Notes: a model not told the origin generated them from the letters alone. A stretch of 64,000 bases of DNA from Astropecten irregularis (GCA_963971285.1 OZ020259.1:4898001-4962000), one strand, 5' to 3'. Positions 20,441 to 31,440 are shown, numbered from the stretch's first letter. Numbers and translations are program-made.

Positions 20441-20508
20441 ACATTTATAATACGTTTGATCATTGTAAACAGCTGGCTTGTAGCAGTCGATAGGAATTTT
20501 ATACGTCT

Positions 20509-20930
20509 GGGTGTCCCAGAAAAAACGCAACACTGTGTTGGGGACCATTATGTTAAAATTAAACTGTTTATCACTTCAAGATTGAGATATGTGATACAGC
20601 CACGTCTCGGCTATCGTTATGTAGAATTTAAACATAATGGGCTGAAATTGGCGAAAATATGACCCATTTAAAGAGTACTCCTTAAAAATAAATTTGAAAG
20701 GAGAACATGCATAGTGGTCAATACACACATAATGACTGTGTTTGATACAAAACGATGAACATCGGGTTTTCAGGTTGGGTAATTTGGTCTTAGTTATTTC
20801 ACCTAAATTTCAGACCAATTTTGTTCAAATTCTGCATGGTGATAGCCAAGACATAGCTGTATCACATATCTGAATCTTGGAGTGATAAACAGTTAAATTT
20901 TAGTATAATTGTTCTCGACACAGTTAAGTG
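20509..20930. mobile_element. TIR element with mariner-like terminus
   Basis: Begins GGGTGTCCCAGAAAAAACGC, a terminus common in Tc1/mariner-type elements. Interior inverted arms: AACTGTTTATCACTTCAAGA near 20568 and the reverse near 20875-20895, both extending through GATATGTGATACAGC. A second GGGTGTCCCAGAAAATA end is at ~47031. Superfamily is inference. Confidence 0.5.
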
Positions 20931-20932
20931 TT

Positions 20933-21150
20933 ATGGTGTATTTATCCAGAAATTAGTGAATCAACGACCAAAAATAAAAGAGAAAAGACTTAAAAAATAT
21001 TGTGGCTGTATTTCACTGTTTTCTCAAAAAGTGGGTACTGTGTGGGACTGAAATTTTCACAGATAACTGTTACTGTATCTTTCTTGATATTTTTGCCCAT
21101 AGATCGTCATTTTCTTTGACAAAAACCCAAAGTATTATATTACATTTAAC
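20933..21150 (-). mobile_element. TTAA-1 partial copy
   Basis: Starts in the middle (GGTGTATTTATCCAGAAATT) and ends CCAAAGTATTATATTACATT plus TTAA. Left arm missing. Confidence 0.7.
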
Positions 21151-21828
21151 TCTGCGACGCCACGTAAGTTTTATGAAATCGGCACCTTTTTTTTATATAA
21201 TCAGCGAAGGTTAGACAGAGAGTGTTTTTGTCAATTTTCAATTTCAAGTTCATGAGAAGATGTTTAGAAATAGGTATAGTAAAGTTTCGTGCACAACCCT
21301 ATGGAAATCTCGCCCTATAATAACGCAGTATAAAAGTAGTATATACATGCACAGACTTACCGAATGACAAAGCGTCCGATTGGCACGGTGCATTGTATGT
21401 AGAATGAACAGAACCCAATATGTCATCATTGATGACTGATGGCACTAATTTTAACATCAGTCGACCAATCACAAAAACGAATAGACTGACAGACCAGCAC
21501 GCGGCGTTTGTATAATATACACCAAATGGTGTTCTGTTGAGGTGATCTACAAGTAGCTGCATTAAACATCACGGGAGTGTCACCTCTATTAATTACTGAA
21601 CAAGATCCGTGCCGCGGCAAGATAGGAAAAAAATAATTTATAAACCATACGTGCGTATACACAATTCCCATGAAAAACGGTATACGAGTTCTGCAACTGG
21701 GCCGGGCCGACGTCAGCCAATTAGCTTGTCCCACCATGGAGCTATAAAACAGATAGCTCCGATCCATGGGCCCACAGACTGCGCGGTATGACCAAAAAAT
21801 TATGGCAAAACAGACACAGCCAGACACA

Positions 21829-21873
21829 GTCTCCTGATGATGACTAGAGCAGGCTAGCCGAAACGTTGAGACC
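21829..21873 (+). ncRNA. Hammerhead-like ribozyme motif
   Basis: Stem I GTCTC/GAGAC, core CTGATGA (21834-21840), a stem II region GACTAG/CTAGCC with one mismatch, GAAAC, then GTT cleavage-type triplet. Stem III is the palindrome AACGTT, which suggests dimer formation as described for small Penelope-associated hammerheads. Downstream sequence to ~21960 matches the copy at 50505. Confidence 0.6.
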
Positions 21874-22002
21874 TTATACGAGAAGTGCGAACGAAATATT
21901 AAGTGCGAAAGTATACGAACGATTCTTACATGTTGTTCCCGCAAACCGATCCACATACCAATTGTCACCACGCAAAGCCTCAAATCTTTCTACATACAGC
22001 CT

Positions 22003-22364
22003 TAAAGGTACTATCATACTTTGGTAGCATACCGAAACAGACATCTTCACAGATTTACCTATAATTTACAGGGTATAGATGGTGAAGGTAGAAACATACC
22101 GTTAAAATCGTTCTGCCTGAAATGCTGTATTTATCCAGAATAGAGTAAAACCAAAGACCAAATTATTTTTAATCTTTTAAAGATCAAAACTTGAAAGAGT
22201 AAAGACTTAAGAAATACTGTTGTCGTTTTTTCACTGTTTTCGCAAAAAGTGGGCACCGTATGTGACTGAAATTTTCACAGATGACTGTTACTGTATCTTC
22301 GTTGGTATTTTCCCCATGAATCTGTATTTCTTTGACAAAAAGTAATGTATGATATCACCTTTAA
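22003..22364 (-). mobile_element. TTAA-1 MITE
   Basis: TTAAAGGTACTATCATACTT to AATGTATGATATCACCTT plus TTAA. Confidence 0.85.
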
Positions 22365-23089
22365 TAATAATATGATAATAAAATAATAAAATAATCACAA
22401 TCATAATTTGGGAGGCTAATCATCCTTACTCGCAGCTGGGGTGCTGAATTGCGAACGATACGGCTACAACGTGATCGAGTTGCAAGCATTCATAAGCGCC
22501 CTTGGCAGCCAGCCACATCAACCCATGATCATAATGGAGCATAGCCTCAGATCCAATACGGTATAGTGTTTGATTTTTTGTGGATGGTCTCGATTGTGTG
22601 TAGGCCTATGTTAGTGGCAGGCAGTTCTTTCAAATCGGCAAGTCGGCATTTTTCTCTTTCTTCTGCACAGTATGTAGTGTAGACACGTCCTTAGACCTGG
22701 GTGGGGGGGGGGGGGGGGGGGGTGGTTGATCGTGTAGCTGGGTCGTTCTTCCAAAATATTTTTATATATATACATGTATAAAAAGTGAAAACCTGGGGGG
22801 GGGGGTTGCAACCCCCCTAGCCCCCCCCCCCCCCCCCCCCCCGGGGATCTACGTCCATGCTTCTGCATATGCCCGGAGGGCAAAGCAATTCCACTCGGTA
22901 TTAGGTATGATAAGCGTATTGTCGTCGTGAATAATATTTCACTCAGTTATTTCGGATCAAGCGATTCTTGGAGGGAAAAAAAAGGAATTGTCAGGCTGCT
23001 ACAATAGAATGCTTCATGCGCGCTCCGTTGAGACCTTTTCACACGACGCTAAAAAAATCCTCTCCAACCTGTATATGACCCCGTCTGAA
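22365..23089. other. Intergenic with G/C homopolymers
   Basis: Long G-runs at ~22702-22722 and 22796-22806 and a C-run at ~22823-22842; these are slippage-prone and possible assembly error sites. No gene. Confidence 0.5.
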
Positions 23090-23164
23090 CAGGTTTAAGA
23101 TTTTACCGTATAGGAACCATAAAGAAAATTAGGGTAGCACTTAAAGACTAACTAGGAGAAAAAC

Positions 23165-23204
23165 TACATAAGCTTTCGTAGTAACAACTACTTCATCAGA
23201 TGTA
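23165..23204 (-). ncRNA. Hammerhead-like ribozyme motif (minus)
   Basis: Read on the minus strand: stem I TACAT/ATGTA, core CTGATGA, an extra A, stem II GTAGT/ACTAC closed by TGTT, GAAA, then a palindromic AAGCTT forming stem III, with CTT as the cleavage-type triplet. This is the cleanest hammerhead-like motif in the window. Confidence 0.6.
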
Positions 23205-23226
23205 ATTTCATCTGATGAAGTAGTGA

Positions 23227-23308
23227 CATCTGATGAAGTAGTTGTTACTACGAAATTACATGTAATTACATCTGATGAAGTAGTTGTTACTATACGAAAG
23301 CTTATGTA
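23227..23308 (+). ncRNA. Hammerhead-like motifs (plus), one broken and one near-complete
   Basis: 23267-23308: TACAT, CTGATGA, AGTAGTTGTTACTA, then a 2-base insertion (TA) before CGAAA, AAGCTT, ATGTA. 23227-23255 has CTGATGA, the same stem II and GAAA but then diverges. With 23165-23204 they form an inverted cluster able to fold as one long hairpin. Confidence 0.5.
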
Positions 23309-23697
23309 GTTTTTCTCATACTTAAAGTTAGGAGGGCCTGACGCGTTTCGATCCTAGCAGTATCTTTCTCCAAGGCTAAATGACAGAATACACGAACATG
23401 CAAGTGAAAGAAGCATACGTAAAATGGATCAGAGGATATGGACAAAGGGAAGGGGTGGTATGAGAGTCAGGCTGGGTTAGATAGGTCAAACAAAGGGTGG
23501 GGGTCTGGTAGGCAAGATCAAAGGTAACAGACTACAAAAGGGTTGGAAAGAGTGGTGCTGGGGGTGGGGGATTAACAAAGGAGTTAATTAGAGGATTGGA
23601 GATCAAGATGGGCAAGAGGGAGGAGAGGAATACAAACAGCAGGAGGGATTAGAGAGTACCTGTGGATGAATGAAAAGGAGATAAGCAAACAAGAATA

Positions 23698-23829
23698 TTA
23701 GTCATTGCCTTCCTGGAGGTTTAGTCCATTCGGCTGAATAGTGCGTAATTTCTTAATCCAAACTTTCTCCCTGCTCAGCCTGACCAAGTCTCTGCGGTGG
23801 CCAAGTGATTCAATGCCCTGCAAGTTCAT
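23698..23829 (-). pseudogene. Penelope-like element polyprotein C-terminal end
   Basis: 43 codons to TAA. It contains REKVWIKKLRTIQPNGLN, matching the conserved end of the GIY-YIG endonuclease part of Penelope-like proteins (RE..WI..L.T..P.GLN). The GIY and YIG motifs and the reverse transcriptase are missing, so this is a truncated remnant. The upstream side runs straight into the inverted hammerhead-like block. Confidence 0.7.
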
Positions 23830-24090
23830 GTTCGTGTATTTTGTCATTTAGCCTTTGAGAAAGATCCTGCTAGGATCGAAACGCGTCAGGCTCTCCTAAC
23901 TTTAAGCATTTGATATATTTCAGGTCATTTTGGCCGATGAGCAGTTTGCAGCAGTTTATAACTTGTATTAGCTTTTCTCATAGTTATTCTTTAAGTGCTA
24001 CCCTAATTTTCTTTATTATTTCGATAGACTGACACGGCTACCCACAATATTCTTCGTATAGGAACCAAAATCTTTTCCAACGAACAGGGG

Positions 24091-24364
24091 TTGATGTCAC
24101 GAAGCCTTACACGATCAACAATCGTAACTCGAGTTACAAAGGATAATCCATCGTATCCTAAGTGGGGCTGCGATGCATCATAAGCCTTACGATCGATAAT
24201 AAGTTACGATGATCGAGTTTGGATTTCACGAAGCCCTTCGATCAATCGTAACTGGAATTACAAAGGATAACCCATCGTGTTCTATACGTGGGGCTGTAAT
24301 GCATCAGAAGCATTACGATTGATAGTAGGCCTAATTAGTTACAATGAGTTTGGTGAAATTGACC
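24091..24364 (-). repeat. Family C, two tandem copies
   Basis: Two minus-oriented units: TTCACGAAGCCTTACACGAT onwards, then GGATTTCACGAAGCCCTTCG onwards, ending TTGGTGAAATTGACCCC. Confidence 0.75.
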
Positions 24365-24770
24365 CCAGGAGGCTTAAGTATTTACCATGGTTCTAGGAAG
24401 GACCTATAGCTAGGTACGTCAGACTAAAAAAATAAAGTGATATTATGCCATGGCACAGTTTATCAGTCGTACACAAATAAGATATACACGAATAAGCTTT
24501 TACGCTACCTATAATGGAAGTATACGGTAGTTATGAGCACTGAAGCCTTTATAGTTCCACGAAAAAAAACCCACATTATTCCCACGATATGAACTCGTGT
24601 TACAGTTTAATTATTATTCAAGACATTTTTGGTAAAAAAACCCAACAAATTGGTTGTTTTTTATATCCCCTATCCAGTGTGGGTGGATTTTGTCTCCTAC
24701 GATGATCACGATTAAGCGACATGGTCTGGTTATATCGGCCCATTCGTCACGACACGCTGGGGCCATGAAC

Positions 24771-25094
24771 CAAGTGATTATTTCATGGAGCGGCTAAGCA
24801 AAAAAAAAAATGCTAAGCACAAAAATGTCTTGCTCAATCAAACAAACCACTACGGAGCTCTAGAGGTGCCATCCGACTTATCTCAAAAAAGTCGGATGGC
24901 ACCTCTAGAGCCCCCGTAAACCACCATTATACATTTCATTTGATATTCGTGGTCAGCGAACAACAGCCAAAGAACAATCACAAGTGATACACAACACATG
25001 GGAATTTGGTTGTTCATCCTGTTTTCGTTAAGACAGAAATTTCATGGTTAGCATAATTATTTGTGTGCTAAGCAGGGCCGTGAAATTGGCCCTA
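24771..25094 (+). mobile_element. Family A MITE interrupted by a tiny hairpin
   Basis: Subtype 1 family A (CAACAGCCAAAGAACAATC). It is broken inside AAACCACCATT by the 24851-24918 fold-back, after which the TAAACCACCATTATACATT resumes. Confidence 0.85.
24851..24918. mobile_element. Tiny perfect fold-back insertion
   Basis: GCTCTAGAGGTGCCATCCGA and its exact reverse complement are separated by only ~20 bases, with GTCGGATGG closing the hairpin. It sits within family A, so it is a young insertion. The flanking ACCAC/TAAACCACC pattern hints at a duplicated target. Confidence 0.8.
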
Positions 25095-25405
25095 ACCTAT
25101 AAAACGCATTAATCTGTCTCGCGGTGCGGTTCAGTATAGCCATTAACCTCAGTAATAGTTCAAACTATAGAATATAATTAGAATTTACATTCTTGGTAAA
25201 TTTGCCCCGAAATGGAATATTTTTTTTCTCAATCGTGCCATGAAACTACGGTAGCTTTGAGTTTCCACGTTACTGATATAATTTATCGCAAAAACACGGA
25301 ATGTTTTCATGGTTACATGGAATTCAACGATAGAATATCAAGAAAACTTGGAATTCAATGTTAATGCATCCCAGTAACACGGAATGGAATGATATTGATT
25401 GAAGG

Positions 25406-25704
25406 ACGATACAGTAATAGTCATCTGTGAAAATTTCAGTCCCATACGGTGCCCACTTTTTGAGAAAACAGTGAAAAACGGCCACAGCAGTTTTTAAGTC
25501 TTTTCTCTTTTATTTTTGATCTTTTAAAAGATCAAACAGATTTTCAGTCGTTGTTTTATTAATTTCTGGATAAGTACACCATTTCAGGCGGAAATATTCT
25601 AACTGTAGTTTTCTACCAGCACCATCTTCATACCCTGAAAGTAATAAGTAAATCTGTGAACATTTCTGTTTTGGTTTCTTACCAAAGTATGATACTACCT
25701 TTAA
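25406..25704 (+). mobile_element. TTAA-1 MITE, left end lost
   Basis: Starts at GACGATACAGTAATAGTC and continues to ACCAAAGTATGATACTACCT plus TTAA. Confidence 0.8.
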
Positions 25705-26150
25705 AACCTATTTCTAAACATCCTCTAAACTAATGAACTTAAAATTGACGCATGTTCATATTGAGAGCATTCTCTGTCTTCTATTAAAATATGGACACTA
25801 AAAATATGTCTTTAAAAGGTAGCTGATACCTTAGGGAGACATCGAAAAGTCTCCCTAAGTCCCGATTTCTCCCTAATGTTCATTTTCCGACGCTAACGTG
25901 TCTCCAAAAATAATTCCCCTTTAATAATAATAAGAATACCCTATTTGTAATAGATTACTGAGATAACTTATCTCAATTCAATTTCGTTTTTACTAAAAGA
26001 TGATTTGAATTCCAAGTTTCCTATCGTTGAATTCCATGTTACTATGACAATATTCCGTGTTTTAGAGATGAATTTATATCATGGAAACTCGGAAGGCAAT
26101 TCAAGCTTCCGTATGAAAGTACTAACAACAGTGGATAAATTTGGTCTCGG
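25705..26150. other. Intergenic; repeated AATTCCA/TTACTATG motifs
   Basis: Inverted-looking GGAATTCAACGATAG (about 25318) and CTATCGTTGAATTCC (about 26021) blocks bracket 25318-26036, so an older TIR element may have received the TTAA-1 copy at 25406. Otherwise no gene. Confidence 0.4.
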
Positions 26151-26675
26151 GAGCATAGATATAATAACAAAAACTAGATGACGCACCCGTGCACAAACCA
26201 ATGGGAGCTATATCCGCGCATGCAGGACGCGGCCATCTTGGGTCGGTACAAAATGAACCTAAACATTTCATTAAATTCGCAAATTTCATCATTTTGATTG
26301 CCCTTTTGTCATTCCGGTCGCCAATTCCATCATTCAGTTTGTCATTCTGTTCGCAAATTCCATCATTCAATTTGGCAAAATGAGTGATGGAATTACCGAA
26401 GCAAACAATCTAAAGAATTAGATTGCTACGGCGTTCCATAAAAACGGATATGAAACACCCTTTACAAATGGCGACGTGAAAGACGCGTCCACGAGCAGCC
26501 AATGCGTCATCTAGGGCCTGTTTGTTTCGGACGAATCCTGCGGATCCGGATCCCATTTTTCGGATCCACCTCCTATGCAGGGTACCCTAAAATGGGATCC
26601 GGATCCGAAGGATTCATGATCCTTTGCGTGAAACAAACAGGCCCTTAGTTTTTTTTATATTTTATATCTATGCTC
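26151..26675. mobile_element. TIR element carrying a nested Harbinger-like MITE
   Basis: Left arm GAGCATAGATATAATAAC then AAAACTAGATGACGCA; the right arm is its reverse but split by the insertion at 26514-26644. The interior has repeated CCATCATTCA/TTTGTCATTC motifs. No transposase. Confidence 0.8.
26514..26644. mobile_element. Harbinger/Tourist-like MITE (nested)
   Basis: Perfect GGGCCTGTTTGTTTC / GAAACAAACAGGCCC ends and GGATCCGGATCC palindromes. Flanks CTA and TTA fit the 3-bp TWA duplication known for PIF/Harbinger, with one difference. Confidence 0.85.
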
Positions 26676-27222
26676 GTGAGCACTTATATGGCAACTTTCA
26701 CAGTCGCTGGTCATCTGTGGCTGATGTGTAATGCTCTAGCGTAATAATACTCGGTCCATTACGTTAATGGTGTCGGCACTAAATATGCCTAGGCCTACTG
26801 ATTGCAGAGATATACCATCAAGCATAAACTACGAGACATTACCAGAATGTCTTATACAACTGCTTACAATTTGACGGACAGATACGATTGTATCGGTTTA
26901 TCGGTTTATCGGTTTTTGTCAGTAATGTAAACTAAGCGAGTTCCAAATTGCATCAGATATTCGGATAGACACGTAATTCTCTTATATCGGCGGAACTTGA
27001 TGGAGGGAATTTAAATTTAAAGTGTGTTAAATGGGAAACTAATGGGAGACTTTGGAGTATCGCGGTGAAGACCAGTAAATAAATTCCCATAGGCTCCCAC
27101 GCAAAATGGCCAATTAAAAAAAATATTAAAAATACTCAGAAGTTTCTGAGGCAATCGACCAATACGGCAAAATAAAGGTGAAAACTTCCATTTTCATTTT
27201 CTTTTCAATTTTCTATAGGTTA
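26676..27222. other. Intergenic, no gene seen
   Basis: Short TCGGTTTA repeats near 26894-26918; nothing else supported. Confidence 0.3.
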
Positions 27223-27290
27223 ACCGATGACTTTTTGCCCATGAATCTGTACTTCTTTGACAAAAACCAAAGTATGATAATACCTTAAAA
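27223..27290 (-). mobile_element. TTAA-1 end fragment
   Basis: Only the last ~68 bp: TTTTTGCCCATGAATCTGTA, then ACCAAAGTATGATAATACCT. Confidence 0.75.
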
Positions 27291-27897
27291 TTGTACTTTT
27301 TTTGCTAGCAACAAATAACCATGAACAAAAAACTACCCACGCCATGTTAGCGTTTTGTTCCCCTATAATAAAAAACTGCCTCACATCGGGCAAAGCTTTT
27401 AGCTTTTTGAACACGATTTAAATCGCTTAGGCGATTTCATGATATCTTGACCCTAATATAAACAGTAATAACCCTGTAAGTGAAAGCATTGTACTCTTCA
27501 TCACAATCTAGCTAGGGAAAAAAATCTCATCTTACAAAACTGCCCCATTAAAGTTAAACAGCACCTACTTAGAACGGGCGACTTACGCCGGCGACTTTAT
27601 CGAAGTGCCTTAATTAATTTCCAAGGATTATACAAGATCACATTCGATACGTCCCAGTTGGTTAATTCCGTATTCGGGACGGTACTTCCATTATCTTTAT
27701 CCGTTGAATGATAACAACCCGTTAGCACGTCCAAATCATGAATATTTTAATAGTTCATCCTCTAATATTATACAGGGTTTTAATAGTGTAAGGCACCTTA
27801 TCGGCAAATAGTTCGTCGGTCAAACAAAAACAAGTTAACGGAAAAACACCGTCATGCACTACAGTTACAAGAAAACTAACAAGTTATACACAGTAGA

Positions 27898-28238
27898 ATT
27901 GGTAACATACCCGAACAGAAATGTTTACTGATTTACCTATAACTTTCAGGTCATGAAGATGGTGCTGGTAGAAAGGTATACCATTACAATATTTCCGCCT
28001 GAAATGCTGTATTTATCTTGAAAAATAGTAAAATAAAGACCGAAAACAGTTTTGATCTTGATAAAGATAAAAACCATATGTTTTTAGAAAAATTGAGTTT
28101 GGTTTTCGCTGTTTTCTCGTTACTCAGATGTCCGATTGAGCTCAAATTTTCATAGGCTTATTATTTCATGTACATGCTGGATTACACAAAGTGTGAGTGC
28201 TGTTCTGTGACCTTTACCAATCATGTTTTATGCCTTTA
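27898..28238 (-). mobile_element. TTAA-2 MITE
   Basis: Left end ATTGGTAACATACCCGAACA, right end CCAATCATGTTTTATGCC plus TTAA. Five bases later a family A repeat begins. Confidence 0.8.
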
Positions 28239-28242
28239 AGCA

Positions 28243-28477
28243 GGGGCCAATTTCATAGAGATGCTTAGCACAAAAAAATGCTTTGCACAAAAATGGCTTG
28301 CCCAATAAAACAAACCACCATTGAAAATTCGACTTGATATTCATGGTCAGCGAACAACAGCCAAAGAACAATCACAAGTGATACACAACACATGGAAATG
28401 TGGTTGTCAATACTGTTTTTATTAAGGCAGAAATGTCATTTTCTTTTGTGCTAAGCAGCTCTATGAAATTGGTCCCA
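28243..28477 (+). mobile_element. Family A MITE
   Basis: GGGGCCAATTTCATAGAGAT to GCTCTATGAAATTGGTCCC; subtype 1. Confidence 0.9.
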
Positions 28478-28969
28478 TGACATAGGTGAATTTCTTCGTA
28501 TTTTGTTTTTAATTCTGAGAATGCTATCATTTGTCCATAATGCAGATAATGGAAAAATGGGGATGAATGATGATACATATTCTTCTTGCAATGCTCGTAA
28601 ATGCATTTAAAAAATTAATTGATTAAAAACGCTTTCAACTTAAAATGTTGCACTTATGGGCCTACAGACAGTACGGTGTCTACAGGAGGACCTATTCAGG
28701 TTTGACAAGGGGAATAAGTAATTGTACCTGCATGGACGTAGCCATTGCTTTGTGGTATCAAGCCGCGCTTTCAAGTTAATTGGCAATTAGTCTCGATGAG
28801 GTACACAATATTGAATACAAGTATATACACAACAACAGTAATTTGCAACATTTTATTGGAATACTGGCATAGGCATATACCGACATTTTCAAAGGGTAAT
28901 GACAGATGATCTTTCAATGATAGGCCTTCATTGGCGGAGTACGAAGCTGTATCAGGGACATGCTGAAAA
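28478..28969. other. Intergenic, no gene seen
   Basis: AT-rich; no repeat or coding signal recognised. Confidence 0.3.
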
Positions 28970-29240
28970 AATACGTACGAGTTACATACCGTCGTACGAC
29001 TTACATGTCGTACGTACGACTTACAACTCGTACGTACGACTTACATCTCGTACGTACGACTTACATATCGTCCGTACTACATACATCTCGTATGCACGAC
29101 ATACAACTCGTACGTACGACTTATATCTCGTACGTACGACATACAACTCGTCCGTACGACTTATATCTCGTACGTACGACTTATGAATCATATCTCGTAC
29201 GTACGAGATATAAGTCGTACGTACGAGTTGTATGTCGTAC
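28970..29240. repeat. CGTACGACTTACA tandem/palindromic repeat
   Basis: About twelve 18-bp units of TCGTACGTACGACTTACA type. The final ~50 bases turn to the reverse complement (TACGAGATATAAGTCGTACG), making a hairpin end. Coding frames across it are artefacts. Confidence 0.85.
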
Positions 29241-29532
29241 CTCTGGCGGACCTAGTTTAAGTCCGGCTGGGTCCACAAGTGGATTGGGTTTTCAGTCCCT
29301 ACCTGATTCTGTGGGTTTTACCCAGTATATTACTCTGGGGTTTTCCTCCCACCTGTAAAACTGTATCTTCTTCTCATCATCTTTCCATAAAAGATTTCAT
29401 CAGGCTTTCGAGCTACAGTGCCTAGGGCGCTTTTGAGGAATCCTTGGTGTCATTACCAGAAATAGATAATAATAATAATAATTTACGATTGTGATGACTG
29501 GCGCCGAAGCCCGCCTGAAAAGACGTTACTGA

Positions 29533-29973
29533 TTAATTACAGTCAAATTTGAACACAAGCTATACCTGAAACTGCATCGACTACAGCGTACTCAGAACAC
29601 AGCTGCACGTCTCATTACATTAACTAAAAAGTCTGCTCACATCACACCCATTCTAAAAGATCTTCACTGGTTACCAGTCTCTTACAGGATAATCTACAAG
29701 CTTTTATTAATTGTCTATAAGGCTCTAAATGGCAAAGTCCCTTCTTACATCATGGATCACCTCAAGCCTTACAAACAATCTCGCATGCTTCGATCAAGTC
29801 ACAAATATCTACTGTCTGAACCCAGGTCACATCGCTCATGGGGGGATAGGTCATTTTCAGTAGCAGCTCCTCGCTTGTGGAACCAACCACCTTTACATAT
29901 TCGAAGTTCAGAATCCATTTCTTTATCCAAGACATCCCTGAAGAGCCATCTCATGGCACAGGCTTTCAATTAG
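29533..29973 (+). pseudogene. CR1/L2-type LINE reverse transcriptase, C-terminal end
   Basis: Open from a TGA at 29530 to TAG at 29973 (~146 codons). Motifs HRLQRTQNTAARLI, HITPILKDLHWLPV, YKLLLIVYKALNG and WGDRSFSVAAPRLWN are the hallmark tail of CR1/L2-clade reverse transcriptases, after the catalytic domain. The catalytic part and endonuclease are absent: a 5'-truncated copy, with no internal stop, so fairly young. Confidence 0.85.
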
Positions 29974-30145
29974 TGTTTCATTAATTTTGTTATGTCGTGT
30001 ACATGTATGTAATACTTTTTTGTACATGTTTAGTATTTGCTTTATATTTATATTTTGTTGTTATTATTCCTCTATGTATCTAGCGCCTTGAGCGCCTTTC
30101 ATTAGGTGGATATGTGTGCTTTATAAATGCCAATTATTCCATTGC
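29974..30145 (+). mobile_element. LINE 3' UTR and tail
   Basis: Directly follows the LINE stop. The end AGCGCCTTGAGCGCC...GCTTTATAAATGCCAATTATT is shared with the SINE at 48903-49266. Confidence 0.7.
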
Positions 30146-30702
30146 AATTCTATTTACAAAACAACAAACCTTATTTAAAGGATTGAGGAAGATATCCAGC
30201 ATACATATTTCATATTCGTACAGGTGATTCACGTATACAGCTAAGTATCAACGCATGAACACAGCGGCGAAACCTTGAAGAGTTAATAACTACGCGCTAA
30301 TTCAAGGTAACCCTCCATGCCTCGGTGCCTGATTATTCATTTAATTCAACAGACGGTTCAATTATTCATTACAATCAAGTAATACCGTAATGACTTCGTA
30401 ATTTACAGATTGTTTTTGACAAGGATGATGAATCTGTTCTCGCGATATAAACTGGTGTCATTTATTTTTCAGGCGACACAAATTGGCAAATATGCGGGCG
30501 ATTTTTAAACGCGACTTTTGAAAACGTGTTCAATTAAAGAAATTAAAATTTTGTAATCAATTTTGGAGTTGATAATGGCTTCAAATTACTGTTCAGGTCA
30601 ACAAGTTTTAATTATGCAAAAATTATGTATTACCCTTAAAAAAAAAATCATTGGAGTCAATTAATTTACACTTTTTTATTGTTTTCTATTACAAGTAATC
30701 CC
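30146..30702. other. Intergenic, no gene seen
   Basis: AT-rich, nothing supported. Confidence 0.3.
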
Positions 30703-31048
30703 TTTAAAGGTATTTCATATACGTTGGTTTTTGTCAGAGAAATGCAGATTCATGTGCAAACATATGGCAAGAAAGATACATCAGTAACAATTATCTGTAA
30801 AATTCCCAGACCCACACGGCGCCCACATTTTTGAGGAAAAAGTGAAAAACGCCCAAGGTATTTTTAAATCGTTTCACAGAATTGTTGATCTTCCCAATAA
30901 AAAAAAATGTTTTTGGTCATTGGATTTACTCTTTTCTGGATAAATACAGCATTTTTCTACCATCACCATCTCTGTACTTTGAAAGTTAAAGGTAAACCTC
31001 TGAATATTTTTGTTTCGATATGTTAACAAAGTATGATAGTACCTTTAA
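30703..31048 (+). mobile_element. TTAA-1 MITE, internally deleted
   Basis: TTAAAGGTATTTCATATACG to ACAAAGTATGATAGTACCTT plus TTAA. The GGCGG/ACGGTATG part of the right arm is missing. Confidence 0.75.
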
Positions 31049-31072
31049 TGGGATTCAGTTATAATTCCATTC

Positions 31073-31440
31073 TTAAAGGTAATATCATACTTTCGTTTTT
31101 TATCAAAGAAATACAGATTCATGGGCAAATATATCAAGACAGACACAGTAACAGTCATATGTGAAAATTGTAGTCCCACACGTTGCCCACTTTTTGAAAA
31201 AACAGTGAAAACGGCCACAGTATTTCTTAAGTCTTTTCTCTTTTATTTTTGATCTTTTAAAAAGGTCAAAAAGATTTTCGGTCGTTGTTTTATTTATTTC
31301 TGGATGATAAATACACCATTTCGGGCGGAAAATTTTAACGGTATGTTTCCTTCACCGCCATCTTCATACCCTGTAAGTTATACGTAAATCTGTGAACATT
31401 TCTGTTTTAGTTTCTTACCAAAGTATGATACTACCTTTAA
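31073..31440 (+). mobile_element. TTAA-1 MITE
   Basis: TTAAAGGTAATATCATACTT to CCAAAGTATGATACTACC plus TTAA; same orientation as its neighbour 25 bases upstream. Confidence 0.85.

Larger units (their letters stand above)
23090..24060 (-). mobile_element. Penelope-like element remnant with inverted flanks
   Basis: Outer inverted pair: GAAAATTAGGGTAGCACTTA near 23117 and its reverse near 23990-24015. Inner inverted pair: the GACGCGTTTCGATCCTAGCA block (23339) and its reverse (23868-23890), both extended by GGCTAAATGACA. Between them lies a minus-strand PLE C-terminal coding end and a purine-rich 23400-23690. Fits a 3' fragment of a Penelope-like retroelement with duplicated termini. Confidence 0.65.

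Noticed and set aside
21426-21983. 185-codon minus-strand frame
   Set aside because: Overlaps the plus-strand hammerhead-like element, no domain, no compositional bias of coding sequence.
28899-29358. Frames with YDLHLVRTTY-like peptide repeats
   Set aside because: Translation of the CGTACGACTTACA tandem repeat, not a repeat protein.
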